39,554 bases of DNA from Candidatus Staskawiczbacteria bacterium RIFCSPHIGHO2_02_FULL_42_22. GTDB lineage: Bacteria > Patescibacteriota > Minisyncoccia > Minisyncoccales > Staskawiczbacteraceae. A program made the translations under genes and the position numbers. The notes under the pieces were generated by a model that was not told the DNA's origin, ran no database searches, and saw only the letters and a program-made list of their open reading frames with translations. Each line of letters begins with the position of its first letter. Positions within the stretch are counted from its first letter, which is position 1. Positions 30,726 through 37,555 of the stretch are shown in pieces. The stretch is taken from positions 1 to 39,554 of the forward strand of contig MHOT01000022.1 of NCBI GenBank assembly GCA_001820175.1, in the 5' to 3' direction.

Positions 30726-31784
30726 TTAGCCATGTTTAAACTCAATCACATCTCCATCCTTAACCACATACTCCTTCCCTTCGGTTCTTATTAATCCTGT
30801 CTGCCGTGCAGCACCGTAGCTTCCGGCTTTCAATAAGTCATCCCAAAAAATGACTTCGGCTTTGACGAATTTTTGCTCAAAATCGCTATGAATTACTCCG
30901 GCGGCTTGCGGCGCTTTGTCGCCTTTATGAATTGTCCAAGCACGAGTTTCGTCTTCCCCGGTAGTTAAAAACGTTTGCAAGCCCAATAATTCATAGGATT
31001 TTTTTATTAAAATGTCCGTACCGGATAATTCAGGCAACCCCAACTCAATGCGTTCCTGCCTGGTCAAATTTTCGGCCTCTGCTTCAGTGCCAATATCAAC
31101 TATCAAAGTGTTGGGGTCTCCGACACCCCAATTCTGCACTTCCTCCGGTTTTCCATTTAATAAATATAATCTTGGTTTTAAGGTAAGCAATTGGTATTGA
31201 TTTAAAACCTCTTTTTCATCATCCAACCATTCCTGTTCTACCAGCACCTTTTGTTCCCTGAGCAACGCCAGGGCTTTTTTTATAACATTTACCTGCTTTT
31301 CCGTCCATCCCTTATTCGCGCGAATAAGCCGGTCTATATCCCCCACTTGTTTTTCCAGGGTTTCCAAGTCCTTCAATATTAATTCTACATCTAAAATTTC
31401 TTTATCTTTTAATGGATTTATTTCTGTTTGGGTATTAATAATGTCCGGATTTTTGAAAGCGCGCAATACATACAAAATAGCATCGGTTTCACGGATATTA
31501 GCTAAAAATTTATTACCCAACCCCTCGCCTTCACTGGCACCTTTGACAAGCCCCGCAATGTCCACAAAATCCACGGTGGTGTATATTTTTTTTAATGACT
31601 TTGAAAATTCAGCTAACTTATCAATTCTTTCATCGGGAACCAAAACCACCCCGACATTGGGGTCGATAGTCGCAAACGGATAATTGGCAATCAGCACTTG
31701 CTTTTTGGTTAATGTTTTAAATAAGGTGGACTTCCCGACATTGGGCAACCCCACGATTCCTATAGATAGTTTTGAACTCGACAT
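30726..31784 (-). CDS. ychF: YchF/OLA1-type ribosome-associated GTPase/ATPase
   Basis: The protein has 352 residues. The G1 loop GLPNVGKST (12-20), NYPFATIDPNVG (G2) and VDFVDIAGLVKGASEGEGLG (G3) are diagnostic of YchF. A coiled-coil insert (about 130-200) and a C-terminal TGS domain (about 265-350, with DFEQKFVKAEVIFWDDLL) follow. It binds ribosomes and modulates translation and stress responses. No SD. Confidence 0.96.
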   Translation of the reverse strand: MSSSKLSIGIVGLPNVGKSTLFKTLTKKQVLIANYPFATIDPNVGVVLVPDERIDKLAEFSKSLKKIYTTVDFVDIAGLVKGASEGEGLGNKFLANIRETDAILYVLRAFKNPDIINTQTEINPLKDKEILDVELILKDLETLEKQVGDIDRLIRANKGWTEKQVNVIKKALALLREQKVLVEQEWLDDEKEVLNQYQLLTLKPRLYLLNGKPEEVQNWGVGDPNTLIVDIGTEAEAENLTRQERIELGLPELSGTDILIKKSYELLGLQTFLTTGEDETRAWTIHKGDKAPQAAGVIHSDFEQKFVKAEVIFWDDLLKAGSYGAARQTGLIRTEGKEYVVKDGDVIEFKHG

Positions 31785-31798
31785 ATTTTAAAAACTTT

Positions 31799-32629
31799 TT
31801 AGTAATAACAAAACGTTGGCTCAATTCCCAGTTTACCTGTTATCCAGGTTTTGACTTCCCCTGTTCCGCCAATTTCGTCAATCAAGCCATTTTCCTTTGC
31901 CGCCATTCCCAGCATTGTAGAGCCATCAGCAAGTTTTTTAACTTTTTCAATATCCAGCTTTCGGTTTTCAGCCACCTTTTTAACAAAAAATTCGTGGGAT
32001 ATTTTAATGTCTCTCATAATCAGTTCTTTTTCTTCTGCCGTCAACGACTTGTCGGGGTCGCCAGTATCTTTGAATTTCCCAGACGATAACTGATTATAGG
32101 TTATGCCATCTTTCTTGTCTTGTTGGGAATAGTCCAGATAAGAAGCAGTTACCCCTATGCTCCCGATATCCGAAATTTCACTGGCAAAGACCCTATTGGC
32201 GACCGAAGCTATCAGATAAGCACCCGAAACCCCGCCCTCCCTAATCAGGGCAATGGAGGGCTTATTTAGGCGTTTGACAGCGTTCATAATTTCCTCCGAA
32301 CCCACGGGAGAACCACCATAAGAGTCTATTTCCAAAATAACTGCTTTTATATTTTCGTCATCCCTCGCATTATTAAGCTGTGAGACAATATAACCAGCGG
32401 AAACCAAGTCATCAGACATTGCCTCTTCTGAATCGGGATTTTTGATATAGCTGACAATTTCTCCCTCTATGCTTATTACGGCTACATTTTCATCGGGATA
32501 GCAAATTTCAGCAAAAGAGTCGTCTTCAGCCGCAAAATTGAGGGCTTTTTCTCCCCAGTAAGCCAGTGCAGTCAAAATTACAAAAACAATGACGGCAATT
32601 TTTAGGATTTTTTTAATTTTTTCATTCAT
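31799..32629 (-). CDS. sppA: SppA-type signal peptide peptidase (S49)
   Basis: The protein has 276 residues. A membrane anchor (7-24) is followed by a single S49 domain: strand VAVISIEGEI (49-58), LEIDSYGGSPVGSEEI (99-114), the nucleophile motif GGVSGAYLIASVANR (S135) and the Lys region SGKFKDTGDPDKSLT (K185/K187 candidates). This short single-domain form is octameric in Bacillus-type enzymes. It degrades released signal peptides at the membrane. A 14-nt gap separates it from ychF downstream. No SD. Confidence 0.93.
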   Translation of the reverse strand: MNEKIKKILKIAVIVFVILTALAYWGEKALNFAAEDDSFAEICYPDENVAVISIEGEIVSYIKNPDSEEAMSDDLVSAGYIVSQLNNARDDENIKAVILEIDSYGGSPVGSEEIMNAVKRLNKPSIALIREGGVSGAYLIASVANRVFASEISDIGSIGVTASYLDYSQQDKKDGITYNQLSSGKFKDTGDPDKSLTAEEKELIMRDIKISHEFFVKKVAENRKLDIEKVKKLADGSTMLGMAAKENGLIDEIGGTGEVKTWITGKLGIEPTFCYY

Positions 32630-32643
32630 GGGATTATTTTTCT

Positions 32644-32778
32644 TTATCTACTACCGAGCATACTTAATACTAATAATAGCACTACCACTACAACCCCAAT
32701 CCACTTTCCAAACTTTTTACTTACATCCATGCTACGACGATTACTAATCCCAAAAATTTTCTTAATTTCTTCTTCCAT
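32644..32778 (-). CDS. 44-residue single-helix membrane protein
   Basis: MEEEIKKIFGISNRRSMDVS is a charged cytoplasmic part; then a Trp-led helix of valines and leucines (about 25-41) ends LGSR. It sits 14 nt upstream of sppA on the same strand with clean start and stop. No homologue known to me. Without SD, like the core genes. Confidence 0.5.
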   Translation of the reverse strand: MEEEIKKIFGISNRRSMDVSKKFGKWIGVVVVVLLLVLSMLGSR

Positions 32779-32792
32779 AAATTTATTTTATC

Positions 32793-32969
32793 CTAATACC
32801 AATTTAACCAATAAAATAAAATTGGAACAAGGCGATCTAAGCATTCGGGTTTCGGATACTTTCCACAAACATCGGTAGTAATATAAAAAGAAAGAAATAA
32901 AAAAACTATTACTGTAACTAAAACTCCTAATAAAAGTTTTGATAAAATCTCTTTATTTATTATTTTCAT
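32793..32969 (-). CDS. 58-residue single-helix membrane protein
   Basis: It starts MKIINKEILSKLLLGVLVTV, with a membrane helix at about 10-31, then an external tail with two cysteines (C36, C44) and an aromatic end. Same strand and about 14 nt from the previous small gene; likely the same transcript. No recognised family. Confidence 0.45.
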   Translation of the reverse strand: MKIINKEILSKLLLGVLVTVIVFLFLSFYITTDVCGKYPKPECLDRLVPILFYWLNWY

Positions 32970-33014
32970 AAATTTAGTTTACTAATTTTGTAATTCTATT
33001 TCCATAAATGCTGA

Positions 33015-33647
33015 CTAATCCAATTTGTCATACAATTTAGCAACAAAAAAACCTCGTGACTTTCGTTGATCTTTATATATCCCATTATCCCAATCCTCGA
33101 CACCTAATCTCTCTTGATATATCCTATCAGCCATTTCTTCCTCAAATTTCGAATTATCCGACGCATAGTCTTCCGCATTGATATATTGAGGCATAATTTT
33201 CACGGACTCCAAAATATCTTTCCCCATTCTTTGGGTTCTTGGTTGGTGATATTCATTAGTTAGAATGGCTATTTTTCTATCTTTTAGTTTATCAATTTTG
33301 TTATGACGCTCTAGTATTTTTCTTATTGCGTGCAAATTTCCATTGGTATCAGAGCTTGATTCAATTCTTATGATTTTATTATCAGATACACCTCTTTGTA
33401 TCAAATAAAGCTTCATAAAGTCTACCTTTGTCTTACTTCCCCCAACAACTATAATTTTTTCAGCTTGGATTTCTTCGGAAAAAGCGGCCCTCATTCGAAT
33501 ATTTCCGCCATCATAAAGGAACTTTCCTGAATACTCATTTTTGTTATCACTCAAGTCTTTGAATTTAATAATTCCGTCATTGCCTACCTCGGGATCGCCT
33601 GGGCAAAGCACGACCAATATATCACATATGATTTTTATTTTTAACAT
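33015..33647 (-). CDS. DUF218/YdcF-like protein
   Basis: The protein has 210 residues from the ATG at 33647 (MLKIKIICDILVVLCPGDPE); a codon 33 nt upstream is an alternative. The fold pattern is DUF218-like: a first strand ending in a Pro/Gly loop, AEKIIVVGGSKTKVDFMKLY, then IIRIESSSDTNGNLHAIRKI and KIAILTNEYHQPRTQRM. Characterised members (SanA, ElyC, YdcF) are envelope or SAM-binding proteins. No signal peptide or SD is evident. Confidence 0.7.
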   Translation of the reverse strand: MLKIKIICDILVVLCPGDPEVGNDGIIKFKDLSDNKNEYSGKFLYDGGNIRMRAAFSEEIQAEKIIVVGGSKTKVDFMKLYLIQRGVSDNKIIRIESSSDTNGNLHAIRKILERHNKIDKLKDRKIAILTNEYHQPRTQRMGKDILESVKIMPQYINAEDYASDNSKFEEEMADRIYQERLGVEDWDNGIYKDQRKSRGFFVAKLYDKLD

Positions 33648-33726
33648 ACTTGTTTTATTTAATACTATATTATTTAGCAACTGAATCTAGTTTTTCAAAA
33701 TAGTCAATTTTTTCCATTATTTTAAA

Positions 33727-33810
33727 TTACCTATCAGTAGTCATATGCAATACTTCCTGGGTAGCCTTAACTGAAGGGTTACTGGTATTTTTTAAAACTA
33801 ATCTAAAGTA
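33727..33810 (-). pseudogene. C-terminal remnant of a DUF4325 (STAS-like) gene
   Basis: It reads YFRLVLKNTSNPSVKATQEV then LHMTTDR and stop. This is almost the same as the end of the intact protein at 35604-35897 (RLILKNTSNPSVKATLEILQ). No start or N-terminal part remains, and it begins 2 nt after the fic stop. It suggests a duplication or deletion in this accessory block. Confidence 0.75.
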
Positions 33811-33812
33811 TT

Positions 33813-34745
33813 CTACCTTACATCTTTGCGCTCCAGAATATCAAAGCCATCTATAACAGCATCGCATAAAAAGTTTTCCAGTTGGCTTTGGTCATCCTTG
33901 GTTTGGGCCTTATAAAGATAGGTGTAGTAAAGCTGTTTTTGTTGCTGACGAATAATGGCTGGCGCCACATTATTTTCCAAGAGCATTACTGTCATCAATA
34001 ATCTCCCTACTCGGCCATTACCGTCAGAAAATGGATGGATTTGTTCAAACCTACTATGCACCTTGGCAGTTAAAGCGATAATGTCTTTAGTTTCCTTGGC
34101 AGCCTCTTTGATGACTTCTGGCACTAATTTAGGAATACTCAAATAATTGGCTGTCGGTAAATTAACGCCGGTAATTCTTACGGCATGATTGCGATATACC
34201 CCAGCATCCGGGCGGACACCATTCATAAGTATGCTGTGGAGTTTAAGAACTAAGCCTTCACTAATTTTTTCTTTTTGAGTTATAAAATCAAACAGGTAAT
34301 TTAAGGCTGTCTGGTGGTTTTTTGCCTCCAATTGTTCATTGAGGCTTTTGTTTGGTAAAGCAACATTATCAAAAAGAACGGCGGCGGTGTCGGGTTCGGT
34401 AAGAGTGCTTCCTTCTATACTATTGCTGTGATAGGTAAGTTTTAAGATAAATTGGTCGCGGATATCCGGGTTCCGCAATATTTCATCAACAATATTTTTG
34501 TGGCCAGATGCTTTGTGTTGGATAACTTGCTTTTTAGCGGCAAGCTCTGTACTGGGAATTACTTTTTGACCGGTTACTTCTAAAAAAAGTTCGTCAATTA
34601 AGGCTCGCATTTTTGGCCGCGGATTAGATTTGCCTGTCCACCAACTATTAAAGGCAGCAAAAGACACGCCAAACCTTTCGGCTAATTTGGCTTGAGTCAG
34701 ACCCGTCATTTTTTTAATAATCTCTAGCTTTTGCCTTATTGTCAT
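33813..34745 (-). CDS. Fic-domain protein with N-terminal HTH
   Basis: The protein has 310 residues. An XRE-like HTH (about 14-50, LTQAKLAERFGVSFAAFNSW) is followed by a Fic domain. The inhibitory-helix motif SNSIEG (107-112, S-x3-E-G) places the autoinhibition N-terminally (class II). The catalytic motif HPFSDGNGRVGR (237-248) is complete. Such enzymes AMPylate or otherwise modify proteins, and the HTH suggests DNA binding or autoregulation. No SD. Remnants of a DUF4325 gene follow immediately. Confidence 0.92.
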   Translation of the reverse strand: MTIRQKLEIIKKMTGLTQAKLAERFGVSFAAFNSWWTGKSNPRPKMRALIDELFLEVTGQKVIPSTELAAKKQVIQHKASGHKNIVDEILRNPDIRDQFILKLTYHSNSIEGSTLTEPDTAAVLFDNVALPNKSLNEQLEAKNHQTALNYLFDFITQKEKISEGLVLKLHSILMNGVRPDAGVYRNHAVRITGVNLPTANYLSIPKLVPEVIKEAAKETKDIIALTAKVHSRFEQIHPFSDGNGRVGRLLMTVMLLENNVAPAIIRQQQKQLYYTYLYKAQTKDDQSQLENFLCDAVIDGFDILERKDVR

Positions 34746-34831
34746 GAATTTACTAGTTTAAACCCATATTATCAAACTTTATAAAGTTAGTCAAAAAAAT
34801 GAAAGTTTATATAGTTAGACCTTTCGCTTGA

Positions 34832-34863
34832 AACAGAAAAAGAGGCATTTTAGCCTCTTTTCA
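34832..34863. terminator. bidirectional hairpin
   Basis: AAAAAGAGGC / GCCTCTTTT stem with loop ATTTTA, between the Fic gene and the 34962-35600 gene. Confidence 0.65.
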
Positions 34864-34961
34864 TCTAATTGGAAGTTTTATGCTAAATGAGAATGGTATC
34901 ACTTTACCGCTAGCAAAATATAGTATTGCGTTCTGAGCTGTCCAATGGATAATGACATAGT

Positions 34962-35600
34962 TTATTTTTTAAGCCAAATTTCTGACTCTACTAAACTATT
35001 CCTTTCGTCAATGTCTTTTCTTTGTAATTTTAACTTTTTCCCCTCATTTTTATAATCAGTAAAAGTCAATTCAATTTCTTCGAAATCTTCGTAAGTCGCT
35101 TTGTCAACAAAAAATGAAATATAGTAATTTTTAGAATCATCTTTACTTATATATGATAATGATAAAATATCTTGTTCGCTTGAAATATTTATTTTATAGT
35201 CTCCGTCGGTAAAACTTAAATCATCTTTCCAGGTAAGTGAAAATTTATTAGACCTGAAAATGGTACCCTTATACATTTTTACATCTCCAGGATATTTAAT
35301 ATTCACATCAACCTGTTTTACTTCAAAACTTTTATTAGAAACTACAATTGAAGTTTTCAAAAAATAGCCGATACCGCTAGCTGAAATCTTGCCATTGCTA
35401 TAAAATTTAAAGTCTACAGCAGCGTATATGTTAAACATTTTACCGTGAAATTTCGATTTTTTAAAAATGCTCACTAAATAAGGTAAAAATATGGCAATAA
35501 TAGATATAATCAAAGCAAGTACCGATAAAACTAGTGGAAACCAGTCCCTGTACCATGGAGTTAATTGCCAATTTTCTATTATAACTTTTATTGGGTCCAT
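34962..35600 (-). CDS. membrane-anchored protein of unknown function
   Basis: The protein has 212 residues. A membrane helix (about 21-45, FPLVLSVLALIISIIAIFLP) is followed by a beta-rich soluble domain with many Ser/Lys strands (SIVVSNKSFEVKQVDVNIKY and NYYISFFVDKATYEDFEEIE). I do not recognise a family. It starts 3 nt after the DUF4325 stop, so the two are probably cotranscribed. Confidence 0.65.
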   Translation of the reverse strand: MDPIKVIIENWQLTPWYRDWFPLVLSVLALIISIIAIFLPYLVSIFKKSKFHGKMFNIYAAVDFKFYSNGKISASGIGYFLKTSIVVSNKSFEVKQVDVNIKYPGDVKMYKGTIFRSNKFSLTWKDDLSFTDGDYKINISSEQDILSLSYISKDDSKNYYISFFVDKATYEDFEEIELTFTDYKNEGKKLKLQRKDIDERNSLVESEIWLKK

Positions 35601-35603
35601 ATT

Positions 35604-35897
35604 TTAATTAATTACCTTGAATTGCTTCCCAGTAGTCGTTTGCAATATTTCCAGCGTGGCTTTTACTGAAGGATTACTGGTATTTTTTAGAATTAATCTA
35701 TCGCCGTATTTATTTAGCAATGGAGTTAAAAATTCGTCGCCCCAAGATGGAGAAAAGGTTAAAACGCCCTCAAAATTAACTTCGATGAGTTCACTCTCAC
35801 TGATGCCTAAAAAAAACGACTGGGATGCCAAAGCCGCCTCTTTTCCGGTTTGGCGGGAGATTAACGTAGTTCCAAACTTTTTTAATTCTATGATCAT
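35604..35897 (-). CDS. DUF4325 (STAS-like) protein
   Basis: The protein has 97 residues from the ATG at 35897 (MIIELKKFGTTLISRQTGKE). The pattern is the DUF4325 STAS-like fold: IxxxxGxxLxSRxxGxxAA, FEGVLTFSPSWGDEFLTPLL and a C-terminal alpha/beta unit. DUF4325 proteins usually pair with a small HATPase-type ATP-binding protein, and a truncated one lies just upstream (36018-36275), separated by a palindromic repeat. Likely regulatory partner switching (inference). Confidence 0.8.
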   Translation of the reverse strand: MIIELKKFGTTLISRQTGKEAALASQSFFLGISESELIEVNFEGVLTFSPSWGDEFLTPLLNKYGDRLILKNTSNPSVKATLEILQTTTGKQFKVIN

Positions 35898-35916
35898 AGT
35901 TTTAATTCTACTTTTC

Positions 35917-36000
35917 GTCATTGCGAGGAGTTCGCAAACGACGAAGCAATCTCGTCACCATTTACTAGATTGCCACGCCTGCGGGCTCGCAATGACGACG
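35917..36000. repeat. CATTGCGAGG palindromic repeat, copy 7
   Basis: CGTCATTGCGAGGAGTTCGC...GCAATCTCG is followed by CTAGATTGCC...CTCGCAATGACG, between the DUF4325 gene and the ATPase remnant. Confidence 0.8.
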
Positions 36001-36017
36001 GGTGCGTAGATTTGGTT

Positions 36018-36275
36018 TTAATACGTTATTAGCGCTAAACAACCTCTGATACTTTGTTGCGTAGTTTCTATATTTAAATCCCGACTTCCGCTATGCAAAT
36101 TTACTTTTGCGTCGCCGGTTTGAAATTGTAAGCTAATAGGATTTTTTGAAATAACATTTCTGACATATTTTAATCCGTTTCCCCTGGCCTCCGGTTCCCG
36201 GCCGGAAACAATTTCGGTAAACGCCACTTCTACCGCCCCCTTGTGATCTTTCAGTTCCGGCCTTGATAAACATGC
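36018..36275 (-). pseudogene. 5'-truncated HATPase-type ATP-binding protein (DUF4325 partner)
   Basis: The C-terminal 80-odd residues read AVEVAFTEIVSGREPEARGN, GLKYVRNVISKN and IRGCLALITY, matching the end of GHKL/HATPase proteins that accompany DUF4325 (the G-x-GNGL box and final strand). No in-frame start is present; upstream the frame runs into the tRNA-Ala fragment ending at 36322. The gene therefore appears cut at the tRNA boundary, as if a recombination or insertion at the tRNA removed its N-terminal part. Confidence 0.65.
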
Positions 36276-36360
36276 GGGCTCCGCAATCCGCGCGCTCCGA
36301 AATCCTTCAAATCGCGTTATGTGGACCTTGCGGGAATCGAACCCGCAACCTCCTTCATTG

Positions 36361-36498
36361 TCCCGATAACTTTGGTGGACCCTGCGGGAATCGAACCCGC
36401 ATCTCCTCATTGCAAATGAGGTGTGCTGCCGTTATACCAAGGGCCCACCAAAGTTATCGAGGATCCCGTATCAATTTACCGCAGTAAATTTATCGGGA
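36361..36498 (-). mobile_element. double-hairpin insert with a whole tRNA-Ala in one loop (DHE-1)
   Basis: On the minus strand it begins TCCCGAT and ends ATCGGGA. Hairpin 1 (CCCGATAAATTTAC / GTAAATTGATACGGG) and hairpin 2 (CCTCGATAACTTTGGT / ACCAAAGTTATCGGG) are joined at GGATCC. The loop of hairpin 2 is the complete tRNA-Ala gene, and the tRNA's A73-CCA end forms part of the hairpin stem. The insert sits between anticodon nucleotides 35 and 36 of copy B. No protein is encoded. Confidence 0.7.
36376..36446 (-). tRNA. tRNA-Ala (TGC), intact
   Basis: Acceptor GGGCCCT / AGGGTCC has the G3-U70 pair that defines alanine identity. Anticodon stem CCTCA / TGAGG, loop TTTGCAA (anticodon TGC), T-arm GCGGG-TTCGATT-CCCGC, discriminator A. 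CCA is encoded at 36373-36375. The D-arm is somewhat irregular (GGTATAACGGCAGCAC). It lies in the loop of a hairpin inside another tRNA-Ala. Confidence 0.9.
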
Positions 36499-36514
36499 CA
36501 AATGAGGCGCTCTA

Positions 36515-36590
36515 GTCCCGATTCACGATGATAAAATCATCGTGAATACGAGGACCCTCGTATGGCCACGGCCAAGCCGGGCCATCGGGG
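36515..36590 (-). mobile_element. double-hairpin insert in the D-loop of tRNA copy B (DHE-2)
   Basis: Two hairpins, CCCGATGGCC...GGCCATACGAGGG and CCTCGTATTCACGATGA / TCATCGTGAATCGGG, meet at GGTCC. Removing 76 nt restores the sequence AATTGG-TAGAGC of a normal D-arm. Confidence 0.7.
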
Positions 36591-36609
36591 CCAATTGAGC
36601 TATGGGCCC

Positions 36610-36668
36610 ACCAAAATATTCCGAGGATCCTCGTATAGTAAATTCATACCATGAATTTACTATCGGGA
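36610..36668 (-). mobile_element. double-hairpin insert with one arm missing (DHE-3)
   Basis: Hairpin 1 (CCCGATAGTAAATTC / GAATTTACTATACGAGG) is complete and joined at ATCC to the 5' arm CCTCGGAATATTTTGGT of a second hairpin. By analogy with DHE-1, the loop of hairpin 2 would be tRNA copy B. The expected 3' arm (ACCAAAATATTCCGGGA) and the rest of copy A are absent. Confidence 0.6.
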
Positions 36669-36780
36669 CAAATGAGGTGTGTCCCGATTGCGAAATTTAC
36701 ATTAAAAATTTTGCAATACGGGATCCCGTATCAATTTACCTATGTAAATTTATCGGGGCTGCCACTATACCACAGGCCCC
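36669..36780 (-). tRNA. interrupted, 3'-truncated tRNA-Ala (copy A)
   Basis: Pieces are 36759-36780 (GGGGCCTGTGGTATAGTGGC, AG) and 36669-36680 (ACACCTCATTTG). Together they match the 5' half of the intact tRNA-Ala, with insert DHE-4 after the D-arm and DHE-3 at the same anticodon position as in copy B. No 3' half follows, so it is a pseudogene. Confidence 0.65.
36681..36758 (-). mobile_element. double-hairpin insert in the D-arm of tRNA copy A (DHE-4)
   Basis: Hairpins CCCGATAAATTTAC / GTAAATTGATACGGG and CCCGTATTGCAAAATTT / AAATTTCGCAATCGGG are joined at GGGATCCC. Hairpin 1 is nearly identical to hairpin 1 of DHE-1, while hairpin 2 has unrelated stem sequence with the same ends. Confidence 0.7.
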
Positions 36781-36784
36781 GGTT

Positions 36785-36942
36785 TTAATTTGAAATTTAC
36801 AATTTAAAATTTGAAATCAATATTTGAATTTTAAATTACTAAATTTGAAAACATGACGTCGGGTTTCAATTATTTCAAATTCATTTATTTTTTTCGCCAG
36901 CAGGCGAATTGATTTCAAATTTCAAATTGTAAATTTCAAATT
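36785..36942. repeat. degenerate AATTTGAAATTTAC fold-back repeat
   Basis: TTTGAAATTTACAATTTAAA units and their complement surround an AACATGACGTCGGG centre and a small CGCCAGCAGGCG hairpin. It lies between greA and the tRNA-Ala cluster. Same vocabulary as 14292-14460. Confidence 0.7.
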
Positions 36943-37388
36943 ATCTTAAGTATCTTCACTTTCATCTTCTTATCCCGAATCTCATAGTTAAACTCTTGCC
37001 CCGCCTTTTTGCCCATTAATTGCTGGCCCAGGGGTGATTGATAGGATAACTTATTTTCCAAAATATTTGCTTCTCCTGGCGCGACTATTTCGTAGGTTTC
37101 TTTATCCTTATCCATCATAATAGTTACCATTGAGCCAATTTCCACTTTACCTGAATTCTTTTTTTCAATGATGACCGCATCATTAATGGCGTTTTCTAAT
37201 TCTTCGATGCGACGCAGTAACCAGGTTTTGCGTTCCCGGGCATCGTGGTAGCCGGCATTTTCTTTTAAATCCCCCTCCGCCGCGGCATATTTAATCAACT
37301 TAATATTTTCCGGGATTTTAACCGTTTTAAGTTCATGAAGCTCGTCTTTAAGTTTTTGAAGACCTTCTTTGGTAAAATACTGGCTCAT
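36936..37388 (-). CDS. greA: transcription elongation factor GreA
   Basis: The protein has 150 residues. The N-terminal coiled coil (1-75) has the acidic tip AAAEGDLKENAGYHDARE with D40 and E43, equivalent to the catalytic tip of E. coli GreA (D41/E44). A C-terminal FKBP-like domain (SYQSPLGQQLMGKKAGQEF) follows. It rescues backtracked RNA polymerase. It sits between two tRNA clusters on the same strand. No SD. Confidence 0.96.
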   Translation of the reverse strand: MSQYFTKEGLQKLKDELHELKTVKIPENIKLIKYAAAEGDLKENAGYHDARERKTWLLRRIEELENAINDAVIIEKKNSGKVEIGSMVTIMMDKDKETYEIVAPGEANILENKLSYQSPLGQQLMGKKAGQEFNYEIRDKKMKVKILKII

Positions 37389-37470
37389 TTTTTATGGAAC
37401 ATGGAACATAAAACATGGAACAAAACTACGACGTCTTGTTATGTGTTCTATGTTATGTGTTATGTGATTT
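37389..37470. repeat. degenerate AACATGGAAC fold-back repeat
   Basis: ATGGAACATGGAACATAAAA units, an AAACTACGACGTCTTG centre and TTATGTGTTCTATGTTATG units. It touches the greA start codon. Confidence 0.7.
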
Positions 37471-37517
37471 TCATCCTACTACAAATTCCGAAAAATTCAA
37501 GATCAGAATTTGCAAGA

Positions 37518-37548
37518 AAAAAGCCACGGTTTGGTGAAACGTGGCTTA
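37518..37548 (-). terminator. hairpin with A/T-rich flanks
   Basis: AAGCCACG / CGTGGCTT stem between the tRNA-like gene and greA. The minus strand continues TTTTTTCTTGC, so it can end the upstream tRNA transcript. Confidence 0.65.
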
Positions 37549-37555
37549 AGAAAAA

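Larger units (their letters stand above)
36322..36609 (-). tRNA. interrupted tRNA-Ala (copy B), split by two double-hairpin inserts
   Basis: Exon pieces are 36591-36609 (GGGCCCATAGCTCAATTGG), 36499-36514 (TAGAGCGCCTCATTTG) and 36322-36360 (CAATGAAGG..., T-arm GCGGG-TTCGATT-CCCGC, ...GGTCC A). Joined, they restore a D-arm GCTC-AATTGGTA-GAGC and an anticodon loop TTTGCAA (anticodon TGC). Insert 1 (36515-36590) lies in the D-loop and insert 2 (36361-36498) splits the anticodon between G35 and C36. One anticodon-stem and two acceptor mismatches suggest decay. Whether the RNA is spliced is unknown. Confidence 0.7.

Noticed and set aside
35617-36009. 130-codon plus-strand frame
   Set aside because: Antisense shadow of the DUF4325 gene extended by a palindromic repeat.
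36322-36780. Ordinary multi-tRNA cluster as the explanation of the nested region
   Set aside because: Half-genes lack their own other halves in simple order and the spacers form paired hairpins with shared ends; only nesting accounts for the order.
36602-36793. 63-codon plus-strand frame in the tRNA region
   Set aside because: Runs antisense through interrupted tRNA-Ala copies and inserts; the sequence is explained by RNA genes.
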